Shown here: piece by piece, positions 49,206 through 58,968 of the stretch | Layout: every line of letters starts with the position of its first letter | How positions within the stretch are numbered: the stretch's first letter is position 1 | Assembly (NCBI GenBank): GCA_947259925.1 | Contig: CAMYOG010000008.1 | Coordinates: 38,825 to 102,824, forward strand | DNA length: 64,000 nucleotides | Reading direction: 5' to 3' | From: Thermoanaerobaculia bacterium | Lineage (GTDB): Bacteria > Acidobacteriota > Thermoanaerobaculia > Multivoradales > JAHEKO01 | Position numbers and translations under genes: made by a program | The notes under the pieces: model-generated | What the model saw: the letters and a program-made list of their open reading frames with translations, nothing else | The model's database searches: none | What the model was told of the DNA's origin: nothing

Positions 49206-49340
49206 AGTCAAGGTAGATGGGTGCCAGCCTTCGCGGCGAGAGTTGCCGGTGGGGGGTGTCCCTCTCTCCCGGGAGGGAGAGAGAGGGACCGGGTGCCGGG
49301 TGGGTGGGAAGGGTGAGAGGGGAGAGCCGATGGATTCCGA

Positions 49341-50837
49341 TCAGATGTCCATGATCGCTTCGACCCGCGGGTCGATCGGTGCTGGCTCCGAGGCGTAGGA
49401 GATCCCGAAGAACAGCAGCACCGAGACCAGGAGCGAGATGGTGCCGCCGTGGATACCGTGCGGGATCGGGATGTCGGCCAGCTCGATCGCGAAGTTGATC
49501 ACCAGGCTGGCGGCGATGGCGACGTTGGCGGCCGCGGCCGTGGCGCGCTTCCAGTTGAAGCCGATCGCCACCGCCGGCACGAGCGCGGCGCCGAACGTCC
49601 CCCAGCCGAAGGCGCCCAGGAGCGCGACCAGGCGGTCGTTGACGTAGTAGGAGTAGAGCGCGAACAGGGCCGCGACCAGGGCCAGGAGGACCGTTCCGGT
49701 GCGTGCCCAGAAGAGCTCGTTGGCGGGCGTGCGACCGAAGAGCGCCTTGGGGATGTCGTGAATCAGGGCCGCCGTGCCGATGTTCAGGAAGGCGTCGGCG
49801 GTCGACATGATGGCGGCGAAGAGCGCCGCGAAGACCACGCCGGCGAGGAGCGGATGGGCGTAATGCTGCAGGAACTCGGGGGCGGCCGCGTCGGCCGAGG
49901 CGAGCTCCGGATGATCGCCGGCGACCACCAGGGCGCGCATGACCAGGCCGATGCTGATCCAGAGGAGTGCGGTGATGGTGTAGCCGCCGACGGTGACCAG
50001 CGGGATCCAGCGGTACTGCCTCAGCTTCTGGATCATCATCGCCTTGGTGATGATGTGCGGCTGACCGGCGGTGCCGAGAGCGAACATGAAGAACCAGGAG
50101 AGGCAGCCGATCATCCCCATCGTGCCCCACGGTCCCATCGACTCGGGATCGTCGCGCAGCAGGGCGGTCGTCGCCGCGGTGGGACCGCCCTCGAACACCG
50201 CGAGCGTGCCGAGGAAGACCAGCACGCCGGCGACCACCATGATCACTCCCTGCACGATGTCCGAGTAGACCGAGGCGATGATGCCGCCGGTGACGCTATA
50301 GAAGACCAGCACCGAGCAGGAGATCGCGATGCAGGTGATCAGCCCGGTTCCGGCGAACACCTCGGTCGACGCCAGGATGCTCTGGAGCACGGTGCCCATC
50401 GCCAGGATCTGGGTCGCGAGATAGCCCATGATGCCGAGCAGGATGGCGAGCGCGGTCAGGAAGCGGCTGGTCTCGCTGCCGTAACGGACGGCGACGGCGT
50501 CGGGAAGGGAGATGGTGTCGAAGACGCCGGCCAGGATCCGGAGCCGCTTGCTGACCATGAAGTCGGCGATGGCGTAGCTGACGGCGGTGGTCATGATGAT
50601 CCAGACCGAGCTCATGCCGAGCCGGTAGACGAGCCCCGGCCCGCCGACGAAGCCGAAGCCGCTCATCGTGCTCGAGAAGATGGCGACCCCGGTGACCAGG
50701 ATGCCGAGGTCCCGACCGGCGACGAAGAAATCGCGCACCGACCTGGTGCGGCGCATCGCCCAGACGCCGACCGCGACGCAGATCACCAGATAGACGAAGA
50801 CGCTGCCCAGGATGATGGGAGAGCGGAGCTCTTCCAC
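49341..50837 (-). CDS. Sodium:solute symporter (SSS) family protein
   Basis: Multi-TM; 'AMRRTRSVRDFFVAGRDLGILVTGVAIFSSTMSGFGFVGGPGLVYRLG'. Confidence 0.9.
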   Translation of the reverse strand: MEELRSPIILGSVFVYLVICVAVGVWAMRRTRSVRDFFVAGRDLGILVTGVAIFSSTMSGFGFVGGPGLVYRLGMSSVWIIMTTAVSYAIADFMVSKRLRILAGVFDTISLPDAVAVRYGSETSRFLTALAILLGIMGYLATQILAMGTVLQSILASTEVFAGTGLITCIAISCSVLVFYSVTGGIIASVYSDIVQGVIMVVAGVLVFLGTLAVFEGGPTAATTALLRDDPESMGPWGTMGMIGCLSWFFMFALGTAGQPHIITKAMMIQKLRQYRWIPLVTVGGYTITALLWISIGLVMRALVVAGDHPELASADAAAPEFLQHYAHPLLAGVVFAALFAAIMSTADAFLNIGTAALIHDIPKALFGRTPANELFWARTGTVLLALVAALFALYSYYVNDRLVALLGAFGWGTFGAALVPAVAIGFNWKRATAAAANVAIAASLVINFAIELADIPIPHGIHGGTISLLVSVLLFFGISYASEPAPIDPRVEAIMDI

Positions 50838-51319
50838 TAGTCGTGCTCGCTCGGCGTGCTCTGGTCGGCGAGGTGGCGATAGGTCCGATGGTCCTCGTCG
50901 GTCAGCACCCAGCGCTTGAAGCCGGCGACAAAGAAGAGGTTGTAGACCATCGACACCGGGTAGAGGAGGTAGAGCATGAGCGCCGACGCGAGCGGGAAGT
51001 AGAGGACCAGGCTCGTGCTCTGATCGGCGAGCGAGTCACGGTAGGCGAGCATCACCAGCGTCCAGGCCGCCAGGAAGAGGCCGGTCCCCCAGAGCAGATG
51101 GCGTCCGAGGCCGCGCAGGCTGCCGCTCGCGCGGCTCGCGCCGAGTGCCAAGAACGCGCCGAAGCTCACGATCGACAGCGCTCCGAGAACGTATCCCCAT
51201 GCCAGGAGATCGGCATGACGCTCGCCCGAGCCGCCCCGATCCATCGTCGAGAACTCGGGATGCACACCGCCGCGCTCACCCTCGACCTCGGGGACCGCGA
51301 AGATCAGGAGCGCGACCAC
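50837..51319 (-). CDS. Membrane protein adjacent to SSS symporter (possible small subunit/accessory)
   Basis: Hydrophobic helices; abuts the symporter start; start codon uncertain. Confidence 0.65.
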   Translation of the reverse strand: MVALLIFAVPEVEGERGGVHPEFSTMDRGGSGERHADLLAWGYVLGALSIVSFGAFLALGASRASGSLRGLGRHLLWGTGLFLAAWTLVMLAYRDSLADQSTSLVLYFPLASALMLYLLYPVSMVYNLFFVAGFKRWVLTDEDHRTYRHLADQSTPSEHD

Positions 51320-51473
51320 CAGGCCCGCGCGCCAGAAAGACCCCGAAGAGCAACCGATCCCACTTCATGGACTGGGTATGACGACGGGCTAATATACCGG
51401 AGCCCTTCGACCGGACAGGTACCCGAAACTGAGACCCCCGACCAGACGACTCAGCGCGCTCCTTTGCGCATCG

Positions 51474-53072
51474 GTGCTCTCGGCGCTCCTGCTGGCCGGC
51501 TGCCGGGGCCTCGAGGTCTCCGAGCCGGCGCTGCGAGTGAGCGCCGAGGGCGAGACGGTCGCGGGAGCGTGGGTGGACGAGGAGGAGGGCGTCGCCGCGT
51601 TCAGGGGTCTGCCGTTCGCCGCGCCTCCGGTCGGCGAGCTCCGCTGGCGACCGCCCGCGCCGATCGAGCCCCGCTCCGGCGTGCAGCCGGCCGTCGACTT
51701 CGGGCCGCGCTGTCCGCAGACCGACTTCAACGTCCGCTACGCGCGCGCGATCGCCCACGACTTCGGAAGCGAGGAGACGCTGGTTCCCGATCTCGCGCCG
51801 ACCAGCGAGGACTGCCTCTACCTGAACGTCTGGACCTCGAACCTGGGTAGCTCCGAGCTCCAGCCGGTGATGGTCTGGATCCACGGTGGATCCAACACCT
51901 ACGGCGGTGCCGACGAGGTCCCGTACGACGGTGCGAATCTCGCTCGGCGCGGCGTCGTCGTCGTCACCTTCAACTACCGGCTCGGGATACTCGGCTTTCT
52001 GGCCCATCCGGCGCTGACTGCCGAGTCGCCGAATCGCTCGTCCGGCAATTACGGTCTGCTCGACCAGATCGCCGCGCTCGAGTGGGTACGCGGAAACATC
52101 GCCGCGTTCGGTAGCGATCCCGAGCGGGTCACCCTCTTCGGATCGTCGGGTGGCGGTGCGGACGTCCTCTATCTGATGGCGTCACCGCTCAGCGAGGGAC
52201 TCTTCCACCGGGCGATCGCCCAGAGCGGTGCGCCGCCGGCCGACCAGCGAACTCTCGCTTCCCAGGAGTTTCGAGGGCTGCGGCTGGGAGAGCTGCTCGA
52301 GATCGGCGACGTGGAGTCGCCGCCCGAAGCGCTCCGAGCGGTGCCGGTGGAGAAGCTGCTGGAGATCTCGTCGGCGCATCTGAACGAGGAGTTCGACTGC
52401 GCACCGGTCACCGACGGTTGGGCGCTACCCGATCTGGCGGGGCGGACCTTCGCCGCCGGAAAGCAGCGGAACGTCCCGCTCCTGATCGGCACCAACGCCG
52501 ACGAATGGACCAGTATCGGCCGCTATCCCCACCAGCTCAGCGAAGCGGGCCTGCGGGGATGGTTGCGCAGCTTCTGGGACGGCTGGGCGGAACAGGCGGA
52601 GCGGATCTACCCGCTCGCCGAAGCCAGCAGCGTCGAGGCCATGGCACAACGCTGGCAGACGGACCATTGGTTCACCTGCCCGGCGGCGTTCGTCGCCCGC
52701 AGCATGGCGGCGGTCTCGAGCGACGCGTTCCTCTACCGGTTCTCGCGCCGGCTGCCGACCGCCGGCGGCGAGAGTCTGGGCGCCTACCACGGAGCCGAGG
52801 TCGCCTACGTCTTCGACAACCTGGCGGCCGAGAGCTGGGTCCCACGGCAGGAGCTCGATCAGGGGCTGGCCGATGCGATGGCCTCCTACTGGGTGCAGTT
52901 CGCCACCACCGGCGACCCGAACCGCGACGGGCTGCCGGAGTGGCCACCGTTCGGAGCCGGCACCGGTCAGTATCTCGAGATCGGCGACGAGATCACCGTC
53001 GGCTCGGGCTTGCGCGAGGAAGCGTGCCGGCTCTGGGAGCGGCGCCTCGCCGAGCGGCTCGATCTCAGATAG
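51474..53072 (+). CDS. Carboxylesterase/lipase type B family protein (lipoprotein-like)
   Basis: 'FRGLPFAAPPVGELRWRPPAPI', 'SEDCLYLNVWTS', nucleophile 'VTLFGSSGGGADV', lipobox-like 'LLLAGC'. Confidence 0.92.
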   Translation: MLSALLLAGCRGLEVSEPALRVSAEGETVAGAWVDEEEGVAAFRGLPFAAPPVGELRWRPPAPIEPRSGVQPAVDFGPRCPQTDFNVRYARAIAHDFGSEETLVPDLAPTSEDCLYLNVWTSNLGSSELQPVMVWIHGGSNTYGGADEVPYDGANLARRGVVVVTFNYRLGILGFLAHPALTAESPNRSSGNYGLLDQIAALEWVRGNIAAFGSDPERVTLFGSSGGGADVLYLMASPLSEGLFHRAIAQSGAPPADQRTLASQEFRGLRLGELLEIGDVESPPEALRAVPVEKLLEISSAHLNEEFDCAPVTDGWALPDLAGRTFAAGKQRNVPLLIGTNADEWTSIGRYPHQLSEAGLRGWLRSFWDGWAEQAERIYPLAEASSVEAMAQRWQTDHWFTCPAAFVARSMAAVSSDAFLYRFSRRLPTAGGESLGAYHGAEVAYVFDNLAAESWVPRQELDQGLADAMASYWVQFATTGDPNRDGLPEWPPFGAGTGQYLEIGDEITVGSGLREEACRLWERRLAERLDLR

Positions 53073-53976
53073 CGGCGGCGCGCGGCAACTGCTCGCGCAG
53101 CAGCGCGATGTGGGCGGGTCCGATGCCGCAACAGCCGCCCAGGAGGCGCACGCCACCGGCGACCCAGCCCCGGGCCTCGCGCAGGTACTCGGCCGGCGAG
53201 ATGACGTCGTTGAACTGCCAGTTGGGCATGACGAAGCGCCCGGAGTGACCGTAGGCGCCGATCGGTCCCGACCATTGCGCTCGCACGACCTCGAGCGCCG
53301 CCGCCACATCGACCGTCTCGGTGTGCATGATGTTGACCGCCGAGCCGCCGAGCGGCAGGATCGCCTCCAGGGCCGCCGCGAGCTTCCCCTGGAACTTCTG
53401 ACTGAACAGGAGCACTTCGGCCTCCTCGACGCGCGCGCAGAAGCCCAGCCAGACCGGCAGCCCGGTCGCCAGCGCGGCGCGCACGGCGGCGCTCGAGTAG
53501 TCGTGATCCCAGAGCATCTCGAGCGCGATCAGATCGACACCGGCGGTCGCCAGCAGCTCGGCGTGGCGCCTGAAGCCGGCCTCAGCCTGGGCCACCGAGC
53601 AGGTCGCCTCGGTGCCGAAGAAGATCGGCGACATCGATCCGGCGACCCAGATCTGGCGGTCACCACCGGCCGCCGCGCCGGCCTCGAGTGCGAGCTCGAC
53701 CGCGCGGCGGTTGAGCTCCTCGAATCGATCGCTGAGCCCGGCATCCTCGAGCTGATGGAGACCGGTGGAGAAGGTATTGGTGATCAAGACCTCGGCGCCG
53801 GCGCGCAGGTACTCCTCGTGCACCGCCCGCACCACCTCGGGGTGGCTGGCGTTGGCGGTCGCGCTCCAGCAAACGCCGTCCATCGGCACGCCGCGGCGCT
53901 CGAGCTCGGTGCCGGTGCCGCCATCGAGCAGCAGCAGCTCGCCCTCGGCGAGCCGACGCTCTAGGGGCCCTGCCAT
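53065..53976 (-). CDS. Homocysteine S-methyltransferase family protein
   Basis: 'LLLLDGGTGTELERRGVPMDGVCWSATANASHPEVVRAVHEEYLRAGAEVLITNTFST'; 'VRLLGGCCGIGPAHIALL'. Confidence 0.9.
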   Translation of the reverse strand: MAGPLERRLAEGELLLLDGGTGTELERRGVPMDGVCWSATANASHPEVVRAVHEEYLRAGAEVLITNTFSTGLHQLEDAGLSDRFEELNRRAVELALEAGAAAGGDRQIWVAGSMSPIFFGTEATCSVAQAEAGFRRHAELLATAGVDLIALEMLWDHDYSSAAVRAALATGLPVWLGFCARVEEAEVLLFSQKFQGKLAAALEAILPLGGSAVNIMHTETVDVAAALEVVRAQWSGPIGAYGHSGRFVMPNWQFNDVISPAEYLREARGWVAGGVRLLGGCCGIGPAHIALLREQLPRAAAI

Positions 53977-54572
53977 TCGACCTCGGCGTACTCGCCGCTC
54001 TGGCCCGACATGTTCCAGTTGCGTCCGAAGTCCCGGAACCTGCTCCGCTTGCCGGTGCAGACGACCACGTCCGGCGCCATCCAGTAGGCGGTGTTGGTGA
54101 TCACGGTGCGGCCTTCACCGCCCGCCCCCTCGATCGGCTCGACCAGGCCGTCGATCGTCTTCGGAATCGACACCCGCCACCCCTTGCCCTCGTTCTCGAA
54201 CTCGATCGGCGCTCGTTTCGTGCCCAGGTTCTCGGCCACCATGATCGAGAACCAGCCGGTCGGTCCGCCCGCCTGGCCGCTCAGGATGGCGGCGAGCGCC
54301 TCGGCGGCGCCGTCAGAAGCGTTCTCGTCGATGTAGATCGCGAGCGACCAGCCGCCGTCGGCGAGCGGGCCCGGGACGTCCATCAGGACCGCCGCCTTGA
54401 CGCCGTCGAGGCTCTCGTCGCCGGCGTGGCCCTGGTGAATGCGCAGTCCCCACCAGGTGTGGCAGACGCCGTGACTCGGCTTGCTCCTGCCGAGCGACAC
54501 GACGCACGGACAGAAGACGTCGCAGTTGCAGCTGAGCACCAGCTCGCCTTTGATCTTCCAGGGTGCGGTCAT
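53961..54572 (-). CDS. DUF1326 domain-containing protein
   Basis: MTAPWKIKGELVLSCNCDVFCPCVVSLGRSKPSHGVCHTWWGLRIHQGHAGDESLDGVKAAVLMDVPGP; start trimmed to 54572. Confidence 0.88.
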   Translation of the reverse strand: MTAPWKIKGELVLSCNCDVFCPCVVSLGRSKPSHGVCHTWWGLRIHQGHAGDESLDGVKAAVLMDVPGPLADGGWSLAIYIDENASDGAAEALAAILSGQAGGPTGWFSIMVAENLGTKRAPIEFENEGKGWRVSIPKTIDGLVEPIEGAGGEGRTVITNTAYWMAPDVVVCTGKRSRFRDFGRNWNMSGQSGEYAEVEWQGP

Positions 54573-54598
54573 TCGATCCTCTCTCCTTGTCTTCGTCA

Positions 54599-55258
54599 TC
54601 AGTACGCGATCGCGAACAGGCCCCAACCGGCGAGCGCTACGCCGGCCACCCGGCCGATGAGGTGGCCGCCGGGCAACAGTCGCTCGGCGAGGCAGAAGCC
54701 GGCCAGTGCCGCCAGCCAGAGTGGGCTCATCGCCCCCGCCAGGAGCATCAGAGCCATCAGCGCCCAGCAGCAGGCTACGCAGTGGGCACCCTGCTCGGCG
54801 CCCATGTGTAAGGCGCCGCCGAGGCCGGGGCGCCAGCCGGTCATCAGGACGCCGAGCGGCGACCGGCAGCGGCGCAGGCAGGCGTGCTTGATCGGCGTCC
54901 ACTGGTAGATCCCGGCCAGGAGGAAGAGCGCTCCACCCCAGGTCGAGGTAGCGGTCGCCTGGGGCGCCCACGCCGCGCGCTCGAGAGCCCAATGCGCGAG
55001 CGCGCCCGCGACGCTGTAGGCCGTCCAGGCAAGCAGGAAGCCGGCGGCGAGCGCCCCGGTGTGGAATACGGGGTCGCGCTCGGGCCACATCCCGATCAGG
55101 ACGAGGAGGCGCTCCAGCGAGCCGCCAGCCATGGCGTGATCGCCCGCGCGGATCGTATAGCGCCAGGCGAGCAGTGTCAGCGCACCGAGCCCGGCGAGAG
55201 CCAGGGCGCGATCGCGCCGGAAGATGGCCGCCAGGGCGGCTTCCGCCTGCCGCTTCAT
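54599..55258 (-). CDS. DUF2182 domain-containing integral membrane protein
   Basis: Multi-TM; 'GIYQWTPIKHACLRRCRSPLGVLMTGWRPGLGGALHMGAEQGAHCVACCWALM'. Confidence 0.9.
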   Translation of the reverse strand: MKRQAEAALAAIFRRDRALALAGLGALTLLAWRYTIRAGDHAMAGGSLERLLVLIGMWPERDPVFHTGALAAGFLLAWTAYSVAGALAHWALERAAWAPQATATSTWGGALFLLAGIYQWTPIKHACLRRCRSPLGVLMTGWRPGLGGALHMGAEQGAHCVACCWALMALMLLAGAMSPLWLAALAGFCLAERLLPGGHLIGRVAGVALAGWGLFAIAY

Positions 55259-55308
55259 CAGCCGGCCAACGCTACCACCGCGGTGCGCCGCTGTGAGATC
55301 CTCGAGCC

Positions 55309-56328
55309 ATGGAAAACTCGGACCTCAGCCAGCGCTTGAACGACTTTCGCGCCTACCGTATCCACAAGCAGGACGACGGAATCGTCGCCGATTTCGAGCG
55401 CCTGGGAATCGACGACCTGACCGAGGGCAACGTCATCGTCAAGGTGAGCTTCTCGACGATCAACTACAAAGATGCACTCGCCGCGACCGGCGCCAGTCCG
55501 ATCTTGCGCCGCTATCCGTTGAACGGTGGCATCGATCTGGCCGGGGAAGTCGTCAGCTCGGAAGATCAGGACTTCCCGCCGGGCACCTCCGTGTTGATCA
55601 ACGGCTGTGGACTGAGCGAGACCGTGGACGGCGGCTACTCCGAGTTCGCCCGCGTCGCGAGCAGCTGCCTGGTACCGATCCCGGACGGCATGTCCGAGCT
55701 CGACGCCATGCGCATCGGCACCGCCGGCTTCACGGCGGCTCTGGCGATTCACCGCATGGAGCAGAACGGTCAGTCATCGGAAAGCGGCCCGGTGGTGGTC
55801 ACGGGCGCCACCGGCGGCGTCGGTAGCATCGCGATCGACATGTTGGCGGGGCTGGGCTACGAAGTCGCCGCGGTTACCGGTAAAGCGAGCCAGGAGGCCT
55901 ATCTGCGCGACATCGGCGCGTCACAGATTCTCCTCTGCGACGAGCTGGATCTCGGCAGCCGGCCGTTGGAGAAGGCGACCTGGGCCGGCGGCATCGACAA
56001 CCTGGGTGGCGACTACCTGGCCTGGCTGACCCGCACGACCCGCTACGGCGGAAACATCGCGAGCATCGGGCTGGCGTCCAGTCCGAAGCTCGAGACCACC
56101 GTCATCCCGTTCATTCTGAGGGCCGTCTGTCTGCTCGGCATCAACTCCGTCGACGCCCCACGCGATCTGCGCCGGGTCGTGTGGGGGCGTATCGCGACCG
56201 ATCTCAGACCGCGACACCTCGATCGAATCGGCGGCGAGGTCATCGATTTCGACGCGTTGCCGGACTACTTCCAGCCCTTTCTGGACCGTATGGTGACCGG
56301 CAGAACGGTCGTCAGAATCGGGTCCTAG
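55309..56328 (+). CDS. YhdH/AcuI-type MDR oxidoreductase (acrylyl-CoA reductase-like)
   Basis: 'FRAYRIHKQDDGIVADFERLGIDDLTEGNVIVKVSFSTINYKDALAATG...YPLNGGIDLAGEVVSSED'; 'VVVTGATGGVGSIAIDML'. Confidence 0.92.
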   Translation: MENSDLSQRLNDFRAYRIHKQDDGIVADFERLGIDDLTEGNVIVKVSFSTINYKDALAATGASPILRRYPLNGGIDLAGEVVSSEDQDFPPGTSVLINGCGLSETVDGGYSEFARVASSCLVPIPDGMSELDAMRIGTAGFTAALAIHRMEQNGQSSESGPVVVTGATGGVGSIAIDMLAGLGYEVAAVTGKASQEAYLRDIGASQILLCDELDLGSRPLEKATWAGGIDNLGGDYLAWLTRTTRYGGNIASIGLASSPKLETTVIPFILRAVCLLGINSVDAPRDLRRVVWGRIATDLRPRHLDRIGGEVIDFDALPDYFQPFLDRMVTGRTVVRIGS

Positions 56329-56330
56329 GT

Positions 56331-56401
56331 GCCAGGCCTGCAGGATGCAAGTTGGATTGCCTGAACAGGCCTGTCCCTACCTTGCATCTTGCAGGCCTGG
56401 C
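56331..56401. terminator. Bidirectional inverted repeat between convergent genes (21-bp arms, 1 mismatch)
   Basis: gccaggcctgcaggatgcaag (56331-56351) / cttgcatcttgcaggcctggc (56381-56401). Confidence 0.6.
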
Positions 56402-57717
56402 AGCTGGGTCAGCCGGTAGACCAGCACCGCGGCCCGCTGAGCCTGGACCACGAGGCTCTCGAGATCGACCTGCTCGTTAGGTCCGTGGGCGCCCTGGCCC
56501 TGGACGCCGAGGCCGGCCAGCGAATCCGCGAACGGGGCGACGAACGAGATGTCGGCGGCGCCGCGCTGGCCGGGATCGAGTGCCTGGATCGCGCCCAGCC
56601 CCAGGTCACGGCTGGCCTGATCGTAGAGCTCCATCAGCCGCTGGTTGCCGGCGGTGGGCGACATCGGTGGATAGCCCTCGGTGAAGGTGATCTCGGCCGA
56701 GGTCACCGGCAGGTGCCGAGTCACGATCTGCCGCATCTTCTCCTGGGCCCGCTCGAGCTGCTCGGTGGATATCGCACGGATGCCCCCGTGGACGACCGCC
56801 CGGCGAGGAATCACATTGGTCTTGCCGGCGGTCGAGCCGCGCGTCTGACCGAAGTCGTACTCGACCTCGGTGCCGCCGACGATCGCGCCGGCGTTGAAGG
56901 TCAGGTACTGCTCGCCGCGCACCGCCTCGTAGAACTCGCTCAAGATGCGAGACGCTTCGAAGATCGCGCCCGCTCCAGCCTCCTCACTGAAGATGCGCGA
57001 CGAGTGAGCCTGACGCGCGGTCACCTCCAGCCGCCACTCGCTGGCGCTGCGCCGTGCCACGGTCGCGTATTCGACACCTTCGTCGATGACCCCGGTCTCG
57101 AATCCGAGCGCGACGTCGACACGCTTGCCGGCGTCGATCAGATCCCGGCGCGAGATCGAGAGAGGCTTGCCCGGTCGCTCCTCGTCGCCGAGGAAGGCGA
57201 CCGTGACGTCGGCGCCATCCAGGGCTCCCGCCGCGTGGAGGGCTTTGAGAGCGTAGATGATGACGATGTTGCCACCCTTCATGTCGGCGGCGCCCGGACC
57301 GCGACCGATCGAGCCGTAGCGCTCGAATCTCTGGAACGGGCTCTCCGGCTCGAAGACCGTGTCCAGGTGACCAATGAGCAGCACGCTCTGGCCGCGCTCG
57401 CCCCGGCGGCGCGCGAACAGGTGGTCGCCGCGCTCCATCTCCGGCGGCTGCTCGACCCACCAGGTCTCGAAACCGAGAGCGTCGAGCTCGGCCTCGATCT
57501 CTTCACCGACGGCTCGGATACCGGGCGCGTTCATCGTCCCGCTGTTGATGTCGACCTGTCGGGCAAGGAGCTCGATCGCTTGCTCGTTATGGGCGTCGAT
57601 GTAGCTCCCGAGTGCCCGTTCGACCTCCGAGAGTCCCTCGGCCGAAATCGGAGCGCTCCACAGCCCGAGGAGAGTCGCCGCCAGGAGAGCGTGGAGCTTG
57701 GCTGACGGGTCGGTCAC
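56377..57717 (-). CDS. M20 family metallopeptidase (glutamate carboxypeptidase-like)
   Basis: Signal peptide; 'VLLIGHLDTVFEPESPFQRF...GRGPGAADMKGGNIVIIYAL', 'VAFLGDEERPGKPLS'; GTG start at 57717. Confidence 0.9.
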   Translation of the reverse strand: MTDPSAKLHALLAATLLGLWSAPISAEGLSEVERALGSYIDAHNEQAIELLARQVDINSGTMNAPGIRAVGEEIEAELDALGFETWWVEQPPEMERGDHLFARRRGERGQSVLLIGHLDTVFEPESPFQRFERYGSIGRGPGAADMKGGNIVIIYALKALHAAGALDGADVTVAFLGDEERPGKPLSISRRDLIDAGKRVDVALGFETGVIDEGVEYATVARRSASEWRLEVTARQAHSSRIFSEEAGAGAIFEASRILSEFYEAVRGEQYLTFNAGAIVGGTEVEYDFGQTRGSTAGKTNVIPRRAVVHGGIRAISTEQLERAQEKMRQIVTRHLPVTSAEITFTEGYPPMSPTAGNQRLMELYDQASRDLGLGAIQALDPGQRGAADISFVAPFADSLAGLGVQGQGAHGPNEQVDLESLVVQAQRAAVLVYRLTQLPGLQDAR

Positions 57718-57828
57718 GCCCGTACTATACGAGTCGAGCCGCGGCGGCGGCATGCGAGAGAGCCTCACGCCGCCGCCGTGCTCAGAAGGCTTCAACCCGC
57801 CAGGTTCAGCCCTCTCGATCGCCGGTCG

Positions 57829-58968
57829 CTACTCCAGGCCGTGGACCTTCTTGTACTCGTCGAGCCAGCGCTTGTTGACCTCGGTCATGTCCAGGCGCTG
57901 GTTCCTGAGCTCCGGCCAGACGATCTCGGGCTTGCGGGTCGGGTCGGGCTCGAGTCCCGGCTCTGTGCCGGGAACGTCCCACGCCTCGTCGGTCGAGACC
58001 GCCATGCGCTCGGTGACGCCGTCCCGGGTGAGATTCCAGACCATCATGTCGGTGGCCATCGACAGCGGGCCGTCGTAGGTCTCCCGGATCGCCTCGTAGA
58101 TGCCGTAGCGCGTTCCTTCTTCGTTGAAGAAGTGGTAGGCGATCGCGTGCTGCGGCTCGATCATGCTCATCACCTTGCCGAACGCCTAGGCCGAGGTGTG
58201 GATGTCGGTGTTCATCATGATCGTCCGGGTCGGCGGCTGGTTGTAGAACCTAAGGAGCTGATCCGCGGTGAGCATCGCCTCGTGGATGACGATATCGGCG
58301 TCTTTGGCGTACTTGACGAACCAGGTGTTGGGGAAGGTGTCGCCGCCGAAGACGACCTTGTAGCCGTTCCACTCCAGCGAGAAGCTGACCGGACCGTCGC
58401 CGGCATGGATCGCCGGCCACGAGCGGACCGTGACGCCGTTCTCCTCGTAGATCACCTGGTTCTCGCCCTTGAAATCGAACTCGTGGGCGACGATGTTGCC
58501 GGGGATCGGGTTGACCTTGACCGCGCGGGTCATCCGGTCCCAGTTGTAGGCCTTGAGGAAATGGTCGACGAAGTAGGCGGTGTCCATGTCCTCGCGCGAA
58601 CCGCTCGGACCCCAGATCTCGAGCGGCCCGGTGCGGCCGCCGGTCCAGCCGCCCGCCCACAGCGCAGCCAGGTCACCGACGTGATCGGTGTGCAGATGAG
58701 ACGCGAATACCTTGGTCAGCATGTCGGCCGGGATCATCAGCGACATGACATTGGCCATCGACCCGGTACCCAGGTCGAACAGAAACTTGTCGCCATTGCC
58801 GAGCTCGAACACCCAGCACGACGCCGCCTGACCGCGCCGTGCCACCGGCATGCCCGTGCCGCAGGCGACGATCCGCATCTCGTCGGCCGCCAGAGCTTCG
58901 GTGCCGGGGTAGTAGACGTAGCGGTCCGGTGCGGTGCCGGTGGGATCGCCTACCTTGCCCCGTACCAC
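57829..58968 (-). pseudogene. MBL-fold metallo-hydrolase (GntH-like) interrupted by an in-frame TAG
   Basis: 'KVFASHLHTDHVGDLAALWAGG' HxHxDH motif; frame continues '...MNTDIHTSA*AFGKVMSMIEPQHAIAYHFFNEEGTRYGIYEAIRETYDGPLSMATDMMVWNLTRDGV'; stop at 58186-58188. Confidence 0.8.

Noticed and set aside
49018-50130. 370-aa minus ORF ending in VRSSYRRDEATRRTSVRRRS
   Set aside because: Alternate frame of the symporter running through the intergenic repeats; not a real gene.
49449-50840. 463-aa + strand ORF
   Set aside because: Antisense to the SSS symporter; Asp/Arg/His/Gly-rich artefact.
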